64,000 nucleotides of DNA, from assembly GCA_003402345.1 (NCBI GenBank), contig QFXH01000001.1:1-64000 (forward strand), given 5' to 3'. The first letter of the stretch is position 1, and each line of letters begins with the position of its first letter. Shown here piece after piece: positions 17,567 through 26,783 of the stretch. The notes under the pieces are model-generated. The model was given only the letters and a program-made list of their open reading frames with translations. It searched no databases and was not told the origin of the DNA. Source of the stretch: Candidatus Nitrotoga sp. MKT (lineage in GTDB: Bacteria; Pseudomonadota; Gammaproteobacteria; Burkholderiales; Gallionellaceae). The translations under genes were made by a program, and so were the position numbers.

Positions 17567-18853
17567 TCAATCCAGCTGAATTAACCGATAACCTTCATGC
17601 TTGCTGTTCCACGATACGAAAACGTTTCGGGCATTGCTTAATAAAAACGGAAAGTCAGTTCCACTTGCACTTTCTGCGATTGATTTGGCTGCCGACCAAG
17701 TTTGTCCCCCATCGGTTGACTGCATCACCAACAGTTGCGTTTTGGTGCCGTCATACTCAGTCCAGGTCAGGGCGACATGCTTCCCCTGAGCCAAGATGTC
17801 AGGATGACTAGGCAGTTTTTTCGGCGTGCCGAACGGCAACGGAACTGAGAAATTCTGTCCCCGGTCAGATGAATAGGCATAGAACAAACCTTGACGCGCG
17901 CTGCCTTGCGTAAACCAGGCAATATGGTAGCGGCCATCGTCAGCAATAGAAATTGCAGGTCCATGTTCAGGACAGCCCTTGATTTTCCATTCGTCAAAGG
18001 TAACGCGCCACGATAGCGGTTCTTTGCCATCAATTTGCGTTCTGGATAAACCATGATCGTGGATGCCGCCTGGATAAATGAAACGCGCGAATAAAACAGG
18101 CTGGCCATCAATGTCAAAAGCAGCGGCAATGCGGCAACATTCGCAAAGGGTGTCGGAGAATTTTCGGTTAATGAAATTGAGACTATTCTGGCCGTCGATA
18201 GTGGTGTAATAAACTGCGTTCCCTTGTTGTCTCCAATCGGTACGGTCACGTTCGTCAAGCCAGAAGGCATAGGCTTGACCGGATGAATTTAAAACCAGCC
18301 GGCCTTGAAAAGAATTTGCTTCGGATGCTTTATCGCTCAACGGTTTTGGCGTTGAAAAACTGCGGCCATTATCGGTCGATGTACTGAAATATACAGCTAC
18401 TGGTTGAACGCCTTCAGCCGAATAGATAACAGAAATTTTTCCGCTACGGTCCACGACGATGCCGGGCCGATTTTCACCGCTTACTTTGATGCGCTGCGGT
18501 TCCTTATTGATACGCACAGGCGCACTGAAGGTCTTGCCCAAGTCAGTTGAATAATCAACATACACATGCCATTTATCCGGCACAACCCGCCATAAACGGT
18601 TATCGGGACCAAAAGCGGCAGTAACGTACAGGCTTCCGCCTTGAGGACGGCGTTTTGAATCGGTTGTGCCGGCCTTCGAATCATCATGGTGGGCGTAACT
18701 AGCCGTGCTAAATGCCATTACGCCGAGTATCAATAGGAAACTGAGCAGTTGACAACTGTTCTGTGAGAGGGACCGGAGGAATCCATTTGCAGTTGTTATG
18801 CGATTGATTCGAATGGTTCTCTTGGTAATTGGGTAATTAGGCAAAGTAATCAT
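17567..18853 (-). CDS. BNR/sialidase-like beta-propeller protein with CECCR motif, paralogue 2
   Basis: About 428 residues if started at ATG 18853; a TTG at 18865 and later starts are possible and no strong ribosome-binding site decides. A hydrophobic segment ending in STASYAHHDDS marks a signal peptide, with a His/Asp-rich mature N-terminus as in the paralogue. Asp-box repeats (STDLGKTFSAP, STDNGRSFSTP, SSDRGQNFSVP, STDGGQTWSAA) show a BNR propeller. LCECCRIAAAFDIDG matches the CECCR segment of the protein at 939–2297, as do GCPEHGPAISIADDGRYH and the C-terminal WNSKHEGYRLI. The gene follows the outer-membrane protein gene by about 25–35 bases on the same strand, so the two form an operon. 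Biochemical role unknown. Confidence 0.75.
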   Translation of the reverse strand: MITLPNYPITKRTIRINRITTANGFLRSLSQNSCQLLSFLLILGVMAFSTASYAHHDDSKAGTTDSKRRPQGGSLYVTAAFGPDNRLWRVVPDKWHVYVDYSTDLGKTFSAPVRINKEPQRIKVSGENRPGIVVDRSGKISVIYSAEGVQPVAVYFSTSTDNGRSFSTPKPLSDKASEANSFQGRLVLNSSGQAYAFWLDERDRTDWRQQGNAVYYTTIDGQNSLNFINRKFSDTLCECCRIAAAFDIDGQPVLFARFIYPGGIHDHGLSRTQIDGKEPLSWRVTFDEWKIKGCPEHGPAISIADDGRYHIAWFTQGSARQGLFYAYSSDRGQNFSVPLPFGTPKKLPSHPDILAQGKHVALTWTEYDGTKTQLLVMQSTDGGQTWSAAKSIAESASGTDFPFLLSNARNVFVSWNSKHEGYRLIQLD

Positions 18854-18889
18854 TTGGTCGATCAAGAATTTAATTATTGCTAAAAATCC

Positions 18890-19894
18890 TTAGAACGCGA
18901 CAACAAAGCGGTAAGTGACCCGGTAATCCGGTGGCGTTTGATAACCGTTTATGTTTTTGACTATCGGTGTGCCTAACGACAAGGCTGTATTCCAGTTTTT
19001 GCCACCGGAGTATCGGATGCCCGGCGAGAGATAAATGATATTGCTACCCGAGTTTGGATCAGTCAGACCAGCGGTTTTTTGACGATCCTGCCACTGACCA
19101 TTTAACTCCAAAATGCCTGTCCACGAGGAATTGTTGCTACCGACGAAAAGGTTATTTCTGGCCATGCCAACGAAAGCATAAGAAAGCGCGACATTATAGT
19201 CAAAGGTATCGCCGAGATTGGTATATTGCACCCCTTGAGTTGCTACCGTATAGAGGATACTGCTATCCAATGAGACCTTTCCCATAGCGCGGGTAAAGGA
19301 AAAACCGACAGCAGGATTCCATGAGCCACCACTGGGCTGAGAATGCGTTTCAAGCCGCTCACCGGCACCGCGAACGTGGGTTGCGCCTGGAGTGGTGAGA
19401 GCCGTGACCAGTGATAAATGGTTTAGATTGTCGACGGAATTGAAAATACGGTATTGACCAAACAGAGAAACGCCGCCAAAACCACCTGGATTGCCTTGGT
19501 CAATGACATCGTGATGACCGCCGTGATGGTCCACACCACCGACATCGAAACGTTGCACATAAGGCAGTCTGACACCTAGCGTCAAGTTGTCAGTTACACC
19601 ATAAGCCGCAAATACCGATGGGGTTAACATAGACTTCAGGCTGTGAACGTCACCATGCTCCTTGCTCAAATCATGTAAGACTGACGGACTGGGGTTGTCA
19701 AAAGTAGTAAATTGGGCGATCAGACCGCTGGCCCACATTCCAGTGGGGAGTGTTATACCGGTTTGAGTGATAATTGGCGATGCGGTACCAATGCCGAAAC
19801 CCATAGAGCCATGATCGGCCAGAGCTGTATTACTGTAAATGGCAAATGCCGATGTTAGGAACATCACCAGCGGAATTTTCTTCGAAAGACTCAT
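18890..19894 (-). CDS. Outer-membrane beta-barrel protein (MetA/transporter-like)
   Basis: A 334-residue exported protein with a signal peptide ending near NTALADHG. The mature part has alternating barrel strands and a C-terminal ...TYRFVVAF with terminal Phe, the barrel insertion signal. GIGTASPIITQTGITLPTG and GVRLPYVQRFDVGG resemble the MetA-pathway/putative transporter barrel family. A loop at about residues 120–132 is His-rich (GVDHHGGHHDV), a possible metal-binding surface. It is the first gene of a two-gene operon with propeller paralogue 2 and lies behind operator copy 2. Taken with the TonB receptor next to propeller 1, each propeller sits beside an outer-membrane protein. Confidence 0.75.
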   Translation of the reverse strand: MSLSKKIPLVMFLTSAFAIYSNTALADHGSMGFGIGTASPIITQTGITLPTGMWASGLIAQFTTFDNPSPSVLHDLSKEHGDVHSLKSMLTPSVFAAYGVTDNLTLGVRLPYVQRFDVGGVDHHGGHHDVIDQGNPGGFGGVSLFGQYRIFNSVDNLNHLSLVTALTTPGATHVRGAGERLETHSQPSGGSWNPAVGFSFTRAMGKVSLDSSILYTVATQGVQYTNLGDTFDYNVALSYAFVGMARNNLFVGSNNSSWTGILELNGQWQDRQKTAGLTDPNSGSNIIYLSPGIRYSGGKNWNTALSLGTPIVKNINGYQTPPDYRVTYRFVVAF

Positions 19895-20055
19895 AACTGA
19901 TCCCCATGATTTATAGTGTTGGAATGCTTATCACCCATTGAACAAACATTCATAAATTCGCATTATTTATTTTATTTCTTGAATTGCGATATTAAGCCAA
20001 TGCCTGCATTTGCTCGGCAGGGCTAGAGGGTAACCCAGTTCATCAAGCGTGAAAA

Positions 20056-20072
20056 TGCGACAAATTGTCGCA
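20056..20072. promoter_or_regulatory. 17-bp palindromic operator, copy 2
   Basis: TGCGACAAATTGTCGCA has perfect 8-base arms around one A and differs from copy 1 (797–813) only in the centre. It lies 162 bases upstream of the outer-membrane protein gene on the minus strand. A weak -10-like hexamer (TACCCT on the minus strand, 20032–20027) sits at the same distance from the palindrome as TATAAT does at copy 1. Shared control of both loci is inferred. Confidence 0.65.
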
Positions 20073-20152
20073 TCAACTGATTCAGTCGACAGAAAGAACG
20101 GTTCGCGTGCTAGCTTGGCTTTAGGCATTGCACTCGAAACAGTAAGAACCGG

Positions 20153-20209
20153 ATCATTTTGAGCCTGCCAAAAGATGAATAAGCTTCAACAAGTTTAGCC
20201 CGAATGGAG
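20153..20209. repeat. Degenerate REP/BIME-like inverted pair
   Basis: The right arm (20185–20209) matches the right arm of the element at 48952–49035 at 21 of 25 bases, all differences being transitions. A left arm around TTTTGAGCCTGCCAAAA lies 20 bases before. The rest of the 19895–20631 intergenic stretch (737 bases) holds operator copy 2 and the tal upstream region; no gene is supported there. Confidence 0.5.
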
Positions 20210-20631
20210 TTAATGCTTCACCGTGCCGGATCACTAAGCTCAAACTGATGCGCAAATGTGGTGGCCACTATTGATTGTGTGTGGAAGATACTTATCCAGT
20301 CGGAATCAGTAACAACCATGCTTGCATTGAACGTACTTACAGGATTGCGGTCGAACCTGATGTTATTCATGCAGAAAAGTGGTGGTTGTGTGACATGCCA
20401 TGTAAAAAAATATGGTTGCAGAGTTCGGATTAGAGCGCGTACCACTGATCCAAATCTCCGTTTTAGTCGACCGACAATACTAGAGAACACGCTTATGTCT
20501 ATTTTACTGATCCTAACTTTGCACAGAAAAATCTTGCCTATTTTGTAGAATCAGTTGCAGGCAAACTTTCGTCTATCAAAATTAGAGCCAGTAACAGTCA
20601 GTTTTACCTTAATATTTAAAGGATAAATAAC

Positions 20632-21582
20632 ATGAGTAACTTTTTAGAACAGCTTGAATTAATGACAACTATTGTGGCTGATACCGGTGATATAGAGGCA
20701 ATTCATCATTATCAGCCGCAGGATGCTACTACTAACCCTTCACTGCTACTTAAGGCGGCCACACTGCCGGAATATGTTCCGCTCATTGAAAATGCCATCG
20801 TCTGGGCCAAATCGCAAAGTAACGATCGTGGGCAGCAGGCGCACGATGCCATGGACAGGCTGGCGGTGGATGTTGGTGTGGAAGTACTCAAATACATTCC
20901 AGGACGTGTCTCGACCGAAGTGGATGCACGGCTTTCTTTCAATACTGTGGCCTTGATAGATAAGGCCCGTAAGCTGATCAGTTTATACAATGCGGCTGGC
21001 ATACCCAACGACCGTGTGTTGATTAAGATCGCATCTACTTGGGAAGGCATTCGCGCTGCGGAAATTCTTGAGCGCGAAGGCATTAACTGTAACATGACAT
21101 TGTTGTTCGGTTTTGCCCAGGCACGTGCCAGTGCAGAGGCAGGGGTAACGCTGATTTCTCCGTTCGTTGGGCGTATTCTTGATTGGCACAAGGCACACAG
21201 TGACCGTGACTTTTCGGCGGATGAAGATCCTGGCGTGCAGTCGGTACGCAAGATTTATGAGTACTATAAAACGCATGGTTTCAAAACCATTATCATGGGT
21301 GCTTCATTCCGCAATATGGGTGAGGTATTGGCGCTAGCCGGTTGTGACCGGCTCACCATCTCGCCCACGCTGTTAAAAGAATTAAAAGCCACGCAAGGTT
21401 TATTAGTACGTCAATTGAACGATACTGGAGTGACCGAACCGCAGCCGCAACCCATGACCGAAGCGATGTTCCGCTGGGAGCTGAATGAAGATGCTATGGC
21501 TACAGAAAAACTGGCCGAAGGCATACGCGGTTTCACCTTGGATCAGATCAAACTGGAAAAAATGCTTGCGGAAAAGCTTTAG
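20632..21582 (+). CDS. tal: Transaldolase
   Basis: A 316-residue TalB-type enzyme with the AAAGGATAAATAAC ribosome-binding region in front. The [13 protein letters not shown] motif near residue 30 and the Schiff-base lysine in [19 protein letters not shown] (about residue 132) are diagnostic, as is [12 protein letters not shown]. It moves a dihydroxyacetone unit between sedoheptulose-7-P and glyceraldehyde-3-P in the cytoplasm, joining the pentose phosphate pathway to glycolysis. It heads the tal–zwf–glk–gnd cassette; the 154-base gap to zwf may carry a second promoter. Confidence 0.97.
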   Translation: MSNFLEQLELMTTIVADTGDIEAIHHYQPQDATTNPSLLLKAATLPEYVPLIENAIVWAKSQSNDRGQQAHDAMDRLAVDVGVEVLKYIPGRVSTEVDARLSFNTVALIDKARKLISLYNAAGIPNDRVLIKIASTWEGIRAAEILEREGINCNMTLLFGFAQARASAEAGVTLISPFVGRILDWHKAHSDRDFSADEDPGVQSVRKIYEYYKTHGFKTIIMGASFRNMGEVLALAGCDRLTISPTLLKELKATQGLLVRQLNDTGVTEPQPQPMTEAMFRWELNEDAMATEKLAEGIRGFTLDQIKLEKMLAEKL

Positions 21583-21736
21583 GAAAGGGTATTTTGCAAT
21601 CAAAACATAACTTGTTCTAAGTTTCCTTATATTATTAAAGGCAGAGCAAAATTCTGAATTCACCACTCGTTATACCCGAGTTGTCCGTTTCGACTCGTCA
21701 GATGTACAAGTCATATCTCATGAAAGGATAGACCCC

Positions 21737-23242
21737 ATGAAAATCCTGGAACCCTGTACGTTGGTTTTTTTCGGTGCTGGTGGAAATCTAAGCCGACGCA
21801 AGCTGATTCCAGCTTTGTTTCATCTTGAAACTGCTCAGCGTCTACCCGACCATCTAATTATTCTTGGTTGCGATATTGCCCACTACAAGCATGAACAATG
21901 GCTGGGTTTAGTATCTGACATTCTGCGTGAGCTGCATGGTGCGAAAATTGACGAAGCGGCGCTGCAACGTTTTTGCGCTCGCCTGCACTATTTCGCCATT
22001 CCACCTGGTGACGAGGATGCTTATGTGCGGCTGCAAACTTTGCTGGATAAAGATCCAAAGTTTCCACCAAACGTGGTGTACTACATGGCGGTGCGACCCG
22101 TTGATTATCCCGGCATTGTGGAAAAACTGGGCAACATCGGGTTATTAAAACAGCACAACGGCTGGCGCCGCGTGGTAATTGAAAAACCGTTCGGCTACGA
22201 CTTGCTTTCCGCGCAAACCCTGCAAGCAAGCCTCTACCGTCATCTCGATGAGCCACAAATTTATCGCATTGATCACTACCTCGGCAAGGGCACGGTGCAG
22301 AACATCATGGTGTTTCGCTTTGCAAACCTGCTGCTGGAACCATTATGGAGAAACCATTATATCGATCATGTGCAGATCACCCATTCTGAAACATTGGGGG
22401 TAGAAGGACGTGCCGATTACTACGAAGGCGCAGGGGCACTGCGCGACATGGTGCAGAGTCATCTGTTGCAGTTGCTGGCGCTTGTCGCGATAGAGCCGCC
22501 ACTGAGCATGTCAGCCGAACACTTGCGTGATGAGAAAGTAAAAGTGTTGAAAGCCATCCGTCCCATTACTCAGAATGCAGTGCATGCCCACGCTTTTCGC
22601 GGCCAGTACGCCAGTGGTGTGATCGACGGTAAGACCGTGCCTGGTTATTTGGAAGAGCCAAATGTCGCGCCGGGTAGCACAACCGAAACTTATGCCGCAA
22701 TGAAATTATTCATCGACAACTGGCGTTGGGCAGGCGTGCCATTCTATCTGCGCACCGGCAAACGTTTGGCTGAAGGTAGCTCGGCGATCTGTATCCGCTT
22801 CAAGGCGCCGCCGCAGGATTTATTGCGGCACATCCGTAAAGGCGTGCCGCAACCGAACTGGATTATGCTCGGTATCCAGCCGGACGATTGTTTGAAGATG
22901 GAGTTACAAGTCAAGGTGCCAGGGCTGGATATGCAAACACGCACCATCAGTCTGGATGCGACTTACCGCAAAGACGGCGAAGAAGATTTCGATGCTTATG
23001 AAGGGTTGATTCTTGACGTCATCCTCGGCGACCACTCGCTGTTCCTGCGCATCGATGAAGTCGAGGCGGCTTGGCGTGTGGTCGATCCAGTAATTAAAGT
23101 GTGGTCGATGGAGCGCAGCTTCATCAACACCTATCCTGCCGGTAGCTGGGGGCCACGCGGCACTTACCGTTTGTTTGATCGCGAAGACCAGTTCTGGCGC
23201 CATTCCTTAAACCCAGAAGGCGGCAAACTTGAGGCATATTAA
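21737..23242 (+). CDS. zwf: Glucose-6-phosphate 1-dehydrogenase
   Basis: A 501-residue enzyme that oxidises glucose-6-P to the lactone with NADP/NAD. The N-terminal FFGAGGNLSRRKLIPAL nucleotide motif, EKPFGYDL and the active-site RIDHYLGKGTVQN are all present; the residue after the active-site Lys is Gly where most homologues have Glu. Downstream, the WAGVPFYLRTGKRL strand is canonical. It is separated from glk by one base (stop 23240–23242, ATG 23244), so glk depends on its transcript. No 6-phosphogluconolactonase gene is adjacent. Confidence 0.97.
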   Translation: MKILEPCTLVFFGAGGNLSRRKLIPALFHLETAQRLPDHLIILGCDIAHYKHEQWLGLVSDILRELHGAKIDEAALQRFCARLHYFAIPPGDEDAYVRLQTLLDKDPKFPPNVVYYMAVRPVDYPGIVEKLGNIGLLKQHNGWRRVVIEKPFGYDLLSAQTLQASLYRHLDEPQIYRIDHYLGKGTVQNIMVFRFANLLLEPLWRNHYIDHVQITHSETLGVEGRADYYEGAGALRDMVQSHLLQLLALVAIEPPLSMSAEHLRDEKVKVLKAIRPITQNAVHAHAFRGQYASGVIDGKTVPGYLEEPNVAPGSTTETYAAMKLFIDNWRWAGVPFYLRTGKRLAEGSSAICIRFKAPPQDLLRHIRKGVPQPNWIMLGIQPDDCLKMELQVKVPGLDMQTRTISLDATYRKDGEEDFDAYEGLILDVILGDHSLFLRIDEVEAAWRVVDPVIKVWSMERSFINTYPAGSWGPRGTYRLFDREDQFWRHSLNPEGGKLEAY

Positions 23243-23243
23243 A

Positions 23244-24251
23244 ATGAGATCGCTTCTGACCGGTGATATTGGTGGTACCAAGACCCGTTTGGCGTTAGTC
23301 GACGTGAACAATAATGATGTTGTGATCCGCCGCGAGCTTATTTATGCCAGCCAGCGCTATGAAATTTTTGAAACGTTGCTGAGTGAATTTTTGTCACCGG
23401 ATGATAGCGTTGACGATGCGGCTTTCGGCATTGCCGGGCAGGTGCAGAATGGCGTGGCGCAAGCGACCAATTTGCCTTGGCGGATCGATGCCCCCGCACT
23501 GTGCCAACGTTTCGGCTTTTTGCGCTGCCATCTACTGAACGATTTAGAGGCCACGGCTTATGGTTTACCCGCGCTAGTCGATGCTGATTTGTTGACGCTG
23601 CAAACAGGGTCGCCAGATGCACTGGGTAATGCGGCGGTAATCGCTGCCGGGACGGGTTTGGGCGAGGCGGGTTTGTATTGGGACGGACAATCTTATCGCC
23701 CCTTTGCCACGGAAGGCGGACACGCCACGTTCAGTCCGCGTAATACCTTGGAATTTGCCTTGCTAAGACATTTACAACAACGCCATTCTGAGCACATGAG
23801 GGGACATATCAGTTGGGAGCGTGTCGTTTCCGGCATGGGGCTGCTGGATCTGTATGTATTTTTGCTTAACTACCGGCATGTATCGACCCCGGCGTGGCTC
23901 GCAGAAGAGATGCGTAGCAAAGATACAGCGGCGGCTATTTCCGCTGCGGCACTGGCAAACAACGATGCGGTATGCGTGGAGACGATGCAATTGTTCGTCA
24001 GCTTGTATGGCGCGGAAGCCGGCAATCTGGCACTCAAGGTGATGAGCCGGGGCGGTCTCTATATTGGCGGTGGCATCGCGCCGAAAATATTACCGCTGTT
24101 GCAAACGGGTGATTTTCTCAATGCCTTTCTCGACAAAGGGCGGATGCGACCATTACTGACGGCGATGCCGGTCAAGGTGATTCTGAATGATCGCGCGGCA
24201 CTGTATGGTCCGGCCTTGTTCGCTGCACATTATGCTGAAAAGATAGTTTGA
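23244..24251 (+). CDS. glk: Glucokinase
   Basis: A 335-residue Glk-type kinase from ATG 23244; an in-frame TTG 15 bases upstream overlaps zwf and is unlikely. LTGDIGGTKTRLALV is the phosphate-1 motif, LNDLEATAYGLPAL the sugar-binding helix, AAGTGLGEAGL phosphate-2, and EGGHATFSPR the hallmark of bacterial glucokinase. It makes glucose-6-P from free glucose and ATP for the Zwf enzyme encoded just before it. Its placement in the cassette suggests use of free or glycogen-derived glucose. Confidence 0.95.
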   Translation: MRSLLTGDIGGTKTRLALVDVNNNDVVIRRELIYASQRYEIFETLLSEFLSPDDSVDDAAFGIAGQVQNGVAQATNLPWRIDAPALCQRFGFLRCHLLNDLEATAYGLPALVDADLLTLQTGSPDALGNAAVIAAGTGLGEAGLYWDGQSYRPFATEGGHATFSPRNTLEFALLRHLQQRHSEHMRGHISWERVVSGMGLLDLYVFLLNYRHVSTPAWLAEEMRSKDTAAAISAAALANNDAVCVETMQLFVSLYGAEAGNLALKVMSRGGLYIGGGIAPKILPLLQTGDFLNAFLDKGRMRPLLTAMPVKVILNDRAALYGPALFAAHYAEKIV

Positions 24252-24366
24252 ACGGTTTTCACTATGCCGAATATCTCGGGGCTGGCCTTGTATCTGGATG
24301 CAGAGCAGTGAACCGGGGTTACACCCCCATGCCGCAGAAAAATTTATTTTATTAAAGGAGTAAATA

Positions 24367-25377
24367 ATGCAGATCGGAATGATAGGGTTGGGGCGTATGG
24401 GTGCAAACATGGTGCGTCGTTTGAACCGTGCCGGACATCAATGTGTGGTATTCGACCGCAGCAGTGAAGCGGTGCAAGCATTGGCAAAAGAAGGCATGAC
24501 ACCCGCTATGAGCGTGCAAGATTTGGTGAACAAGTTGAGTGCACCGCGCGCCATTTGGCTGATGTTGCCCGCAGCAGTGGTGGATGCCAGCATTGCGGAA
24601 CTCGCCCCGTTGCTGAGTGCGGATGACATCATTATTGATGGCGGCAATTCTTATTATAAGGATGACATCGTCCGCGCAAAGAATCTGTCGGCACAGTGCA
24701 TTCATTATGCGGATGTGGGTGTCAGCGGCGGGACTTGGGGGTTGGAACGCGGTTACTGTTTAATGATCGGTGCCCAGCAGCATACGTTTGCGCGCTTGCA
24801 ACTTATCTTTGCCGCGTTGGCGCCGGGTGTGGAAGCTGCGCCGCGCACCGAAGGGTGCAGTGGCCAGCCGAGCACAGCTGAAATCGGCTATCTGCACTGC
24901 GGTCCGGAGGGTGCCGGACACTTCGTCAAAATGGTTCACAACGGTATCGAATACGGCATGATGGCCGCCTATGCCGAAGGTTTTAATTTATTGCGTCATG
25001 CCAATGTGGGTGGCATGTTGCATCAAGTGGATGCAGAGACCACACCATTACGTGAACCAGAAGCGTTCCGTTACGATATCAATGTAGCCGAAGTGGCCGA
25101 GTTGTGGCGGCGCGGCAGCGTGGTGAGTTCCTGGCTACTTGATTTGACCGCGCACGCGTTGCAAGCCGATCCGAATCTGGAGAGGTTTGGTGGCAAGGTA
25201 TCAGACTCCGGTGAAGGGCGCTGGACCAGTATTGCCGCTATTGAATCGGGTACACCCGCGCCAGTTCTTACCGCAGCATTATTTGATCGCTTCAATTCGC
25301 GCGGGGAAGCGGACTATGGCAACAAATTGCTGTCCGCCTTGCGCTATGAATTTGGCGGACACCAGGAAAAACGCTAG
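24367..25377 (+). CDS. gnd: 6-Phosphogluconate dehydrogenase, short (GndA-like) form
   Basis: A 336-residue decarboxylating dehydrogenase. Rossmann motif MIGLGRMGANMVRRL at the start; DGGNSYYKDD and the catalytic GPEGAGHFVKMVHNGIEYGMM helix follow. The length matches the short single-domain form rather than the about 470-residue E. coli Gnd, and such forms often use NAD. It converts 6-phosphogluconate to ribulose-5-P with CO2 release. GGAGTAAATA precedes the ATG. Last gene of the tal–zwf–glk–gnd run, 115 bases after glk. Confidence 0.95.
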   Translation: MQIGMIGLGRMGANMVRRLNRAGHQCVVFDRSSEAVQALAKEGMTPAMSVQDLVNKLSAPRAIWLMLPAAVVDASIAELAPLLSADDIIIDGGNSYYKDDIVRAKNLSAQCIHYADVGVSGGTWGLERGYCLMIGAQQHTFARLQLIFAALAPGVEAAPRTEGCSGQPSTAEIGYLHCGPEGAGHFVKMVHNGIEYGMMAAYAEGFNLLRHANVGGMLHQVDAETTPLREPEAFRYDINVAEVAELWRRGSVVSSWLLDLTAHALQADPNLERFGGKVSDSGEGRWTSIAAIESGTPAPVLTAALFDRFNSRGEADYGNKLLSALRYEFGGHQEKR

Positions 25378-25447
25378 TGCCCGCAGGCTAATTGAAAATT
25401 TATATAACTGAACAGCTGCATATGCTCGGGATAAATTGGTATCCAGC

Positions 25448-25912
25448 TTAATTTGCTACTTTAAGCTGCCAAGTGGAGTGACAGGCAACACACTTGGTCA
25501 ATGTATTTGACAGCATCTTTAAAATTTCTGGTGCAGGCACTTTATTTTCGGCAGCATTGGCTATTGCATCCATGTCGCGGTGAACACTCATGCCCAGCGA
25601 TTTTAATTCCATTGGTAGTTTTGTCATCAGTGCCGGGCTTGCATCAGCGGCAACCACCATACCTGCGGCGCTTGAAGCCTTAATGACGCGCTGCATGTCG
25701 CCTTGATTTACACCCTCTAGTATTCCTTGTGTTGCGGATAGCAGGCCTCGCATTTCGGATAAAATCAAGTCACGCTCGCTAACATGCAGCACAACAGCAG
25801 TTCTACCGTCAGTTCCGGTGGTAGTATTTCCACGGATGAAGAACCATGCGAATACCGCAATAGTGAAAACCCAGAGCAACAAGACAATTGTGGTAAATTT
25901 ATTACATTTCAT
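25448..25912 (-). CDS. Membrane-anchored small c-type cytochrome (cytochrome c'-like)
   Basis: A 154-residue protein with one N-terminal membrane helix (about residues 8–28) and a periplasmic helical domain. A single haem c motif, C141-V-A-C-H145, lies ten residues from the end, and methionines in the first helices could be distal ligands. A C-terminal CxxCH after four predicted helices is the layout of the cytochrome c' fold, which binds NO or CO or acts in electron transfer. No close family name is recognised and no partner genes adjoin: it is convergent with gnd and preceded by a long non-coding stretch. Confidence 0.7.
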   Translation of the reverse strand: MKCNKFTTIVLLLWVFTIAVFAWFFIRGNTTTGTDGRTAVVLHVSERDLILSEMRGLLSATQGILEGVNQGDMQRVIKASSAAGMVVAADASPALMTKLPMELKSLGMSVHRDMDAIANAAENKVPAPEILKMLSNTLTKCVACHSTWQLKVAN

Positions 25913-26716
25913 GTTAGTTCCTTATGTGGTTTATGAGGGGATGTAAGATATACAAAACTTCTACTCCTATCTGTGCCAAAAGTCACATATCCGCGTTATG
26001 TTTTGTCCAAATATGTTTGATGTCATGCCAACGGAAACCCTCAATGCCTATTTGCCCTAGTACTTAAAACCATACTTTGGTGTTCACTTGCATAATTGGC
26101 TTACCGTTACAGATATTGCGAACATAAAGATTGATACAGTTTGGCCAATAGGTCAAAAATCAAGTGATGATATCTTTTCCTTTGTTGTTTTGGCATCACA
26201 CGAACACGCCTCTTCGAGACAAATTGACATACTTGTCGCCGCAGGCAAACATAGCACAGCGCTCAGCGGCATTTAAAAAGTGGCCGGGGTTAGTGGTTTG
26301 AAACTTTTGTAAAGGCCTTGGCACGCATTCTCCTTCATGGTGCGTGAAACACGTTTGCAGTTTTCTTTGAATTCATACTCGGAATTAATACTCGTCAATC
26401 AACCACGACTGTGACACCAAGCAACACACCGCTCGGAAAGCGGCATAGCGCAAAGCATTCGGAGAAGTTGCCGAAATTAGTGTGTATCTAGGTGGATAAA
26501 ATACTTAATCCAGATTCAGCAGTTGAACCAAACTTCACATCGCCTTTCGTCCGAATGTACATATTTCGCTTCTCTTCAGGCTTGTCGATTGCGCTAGCTG
26601 AATTTCGTAGCTAATCAGGAATTTTTTGAGTATTCGTCCCATATCCAATTTTTATCGCCAGTCTTTTTAGAAACGTTGGACGCTTATTTTTGCGAGCTTA
26701 CCTCAGTGCTTTATAG
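25913..26716. other. Long intergenic region without a supported gene
   Basis: About 800 bases between the cytochrome gene and the peroxiredoxin promoter. The longest frame (26088–26276, 62 codons) has no ribosome-binding site or recognisable domain. Around 26400–26500 there are short coding-like patches in broken frames, possibly a decayed gene, but nothing identifiable. Confidence 0.5.
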
Positions 26717-26745
26717 TTGACATCCATTCCATCCATCGCTAAATT
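26717..26745 (+). promoter_or_regulatory. Sigma-70 promoter of the peroxiredoxin gene
   Basis: A consensus TTGACA (26717–26722) and TAAATT (26740–26745) are separated by exactly 17 bases, 38 bases before the peroxiredoxin ATG. This predicts a short leader and constitutively strong expression. Confidence 0.65.
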
Positions 26746-26783
26746 CCATACCTTAGCAATTTAGTCAACCAAAGGAAAAAATC

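Noticed and set aside
17767-18270. A 167-codon second minus-strand frame overlapping propeller 2
   Set aside because: It lies out of frame within the propeller gene, which has strong Asp-box repeats in its own frame.
20258-20548. A 96-codon frame with a CVTCH motif resembling a haem c site
   Set aside because: No signal peptide, no ribosome-binding site, Arg/Thr-rich composition, and it lies in the region holding the REP relic and the tal leader. The motif is most likely chance.
20712-21251. A 179-codon minus-strand frame inside tal
   Set aside because: Antisense to a well-conserved transaldolase and without any family features.
26088-26276. A 62-codon frame upstream of the peroxiredoxin
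   Set aside because: No ribosome-binding site, no recognisable domain, and isolated in a decayed-looking region.
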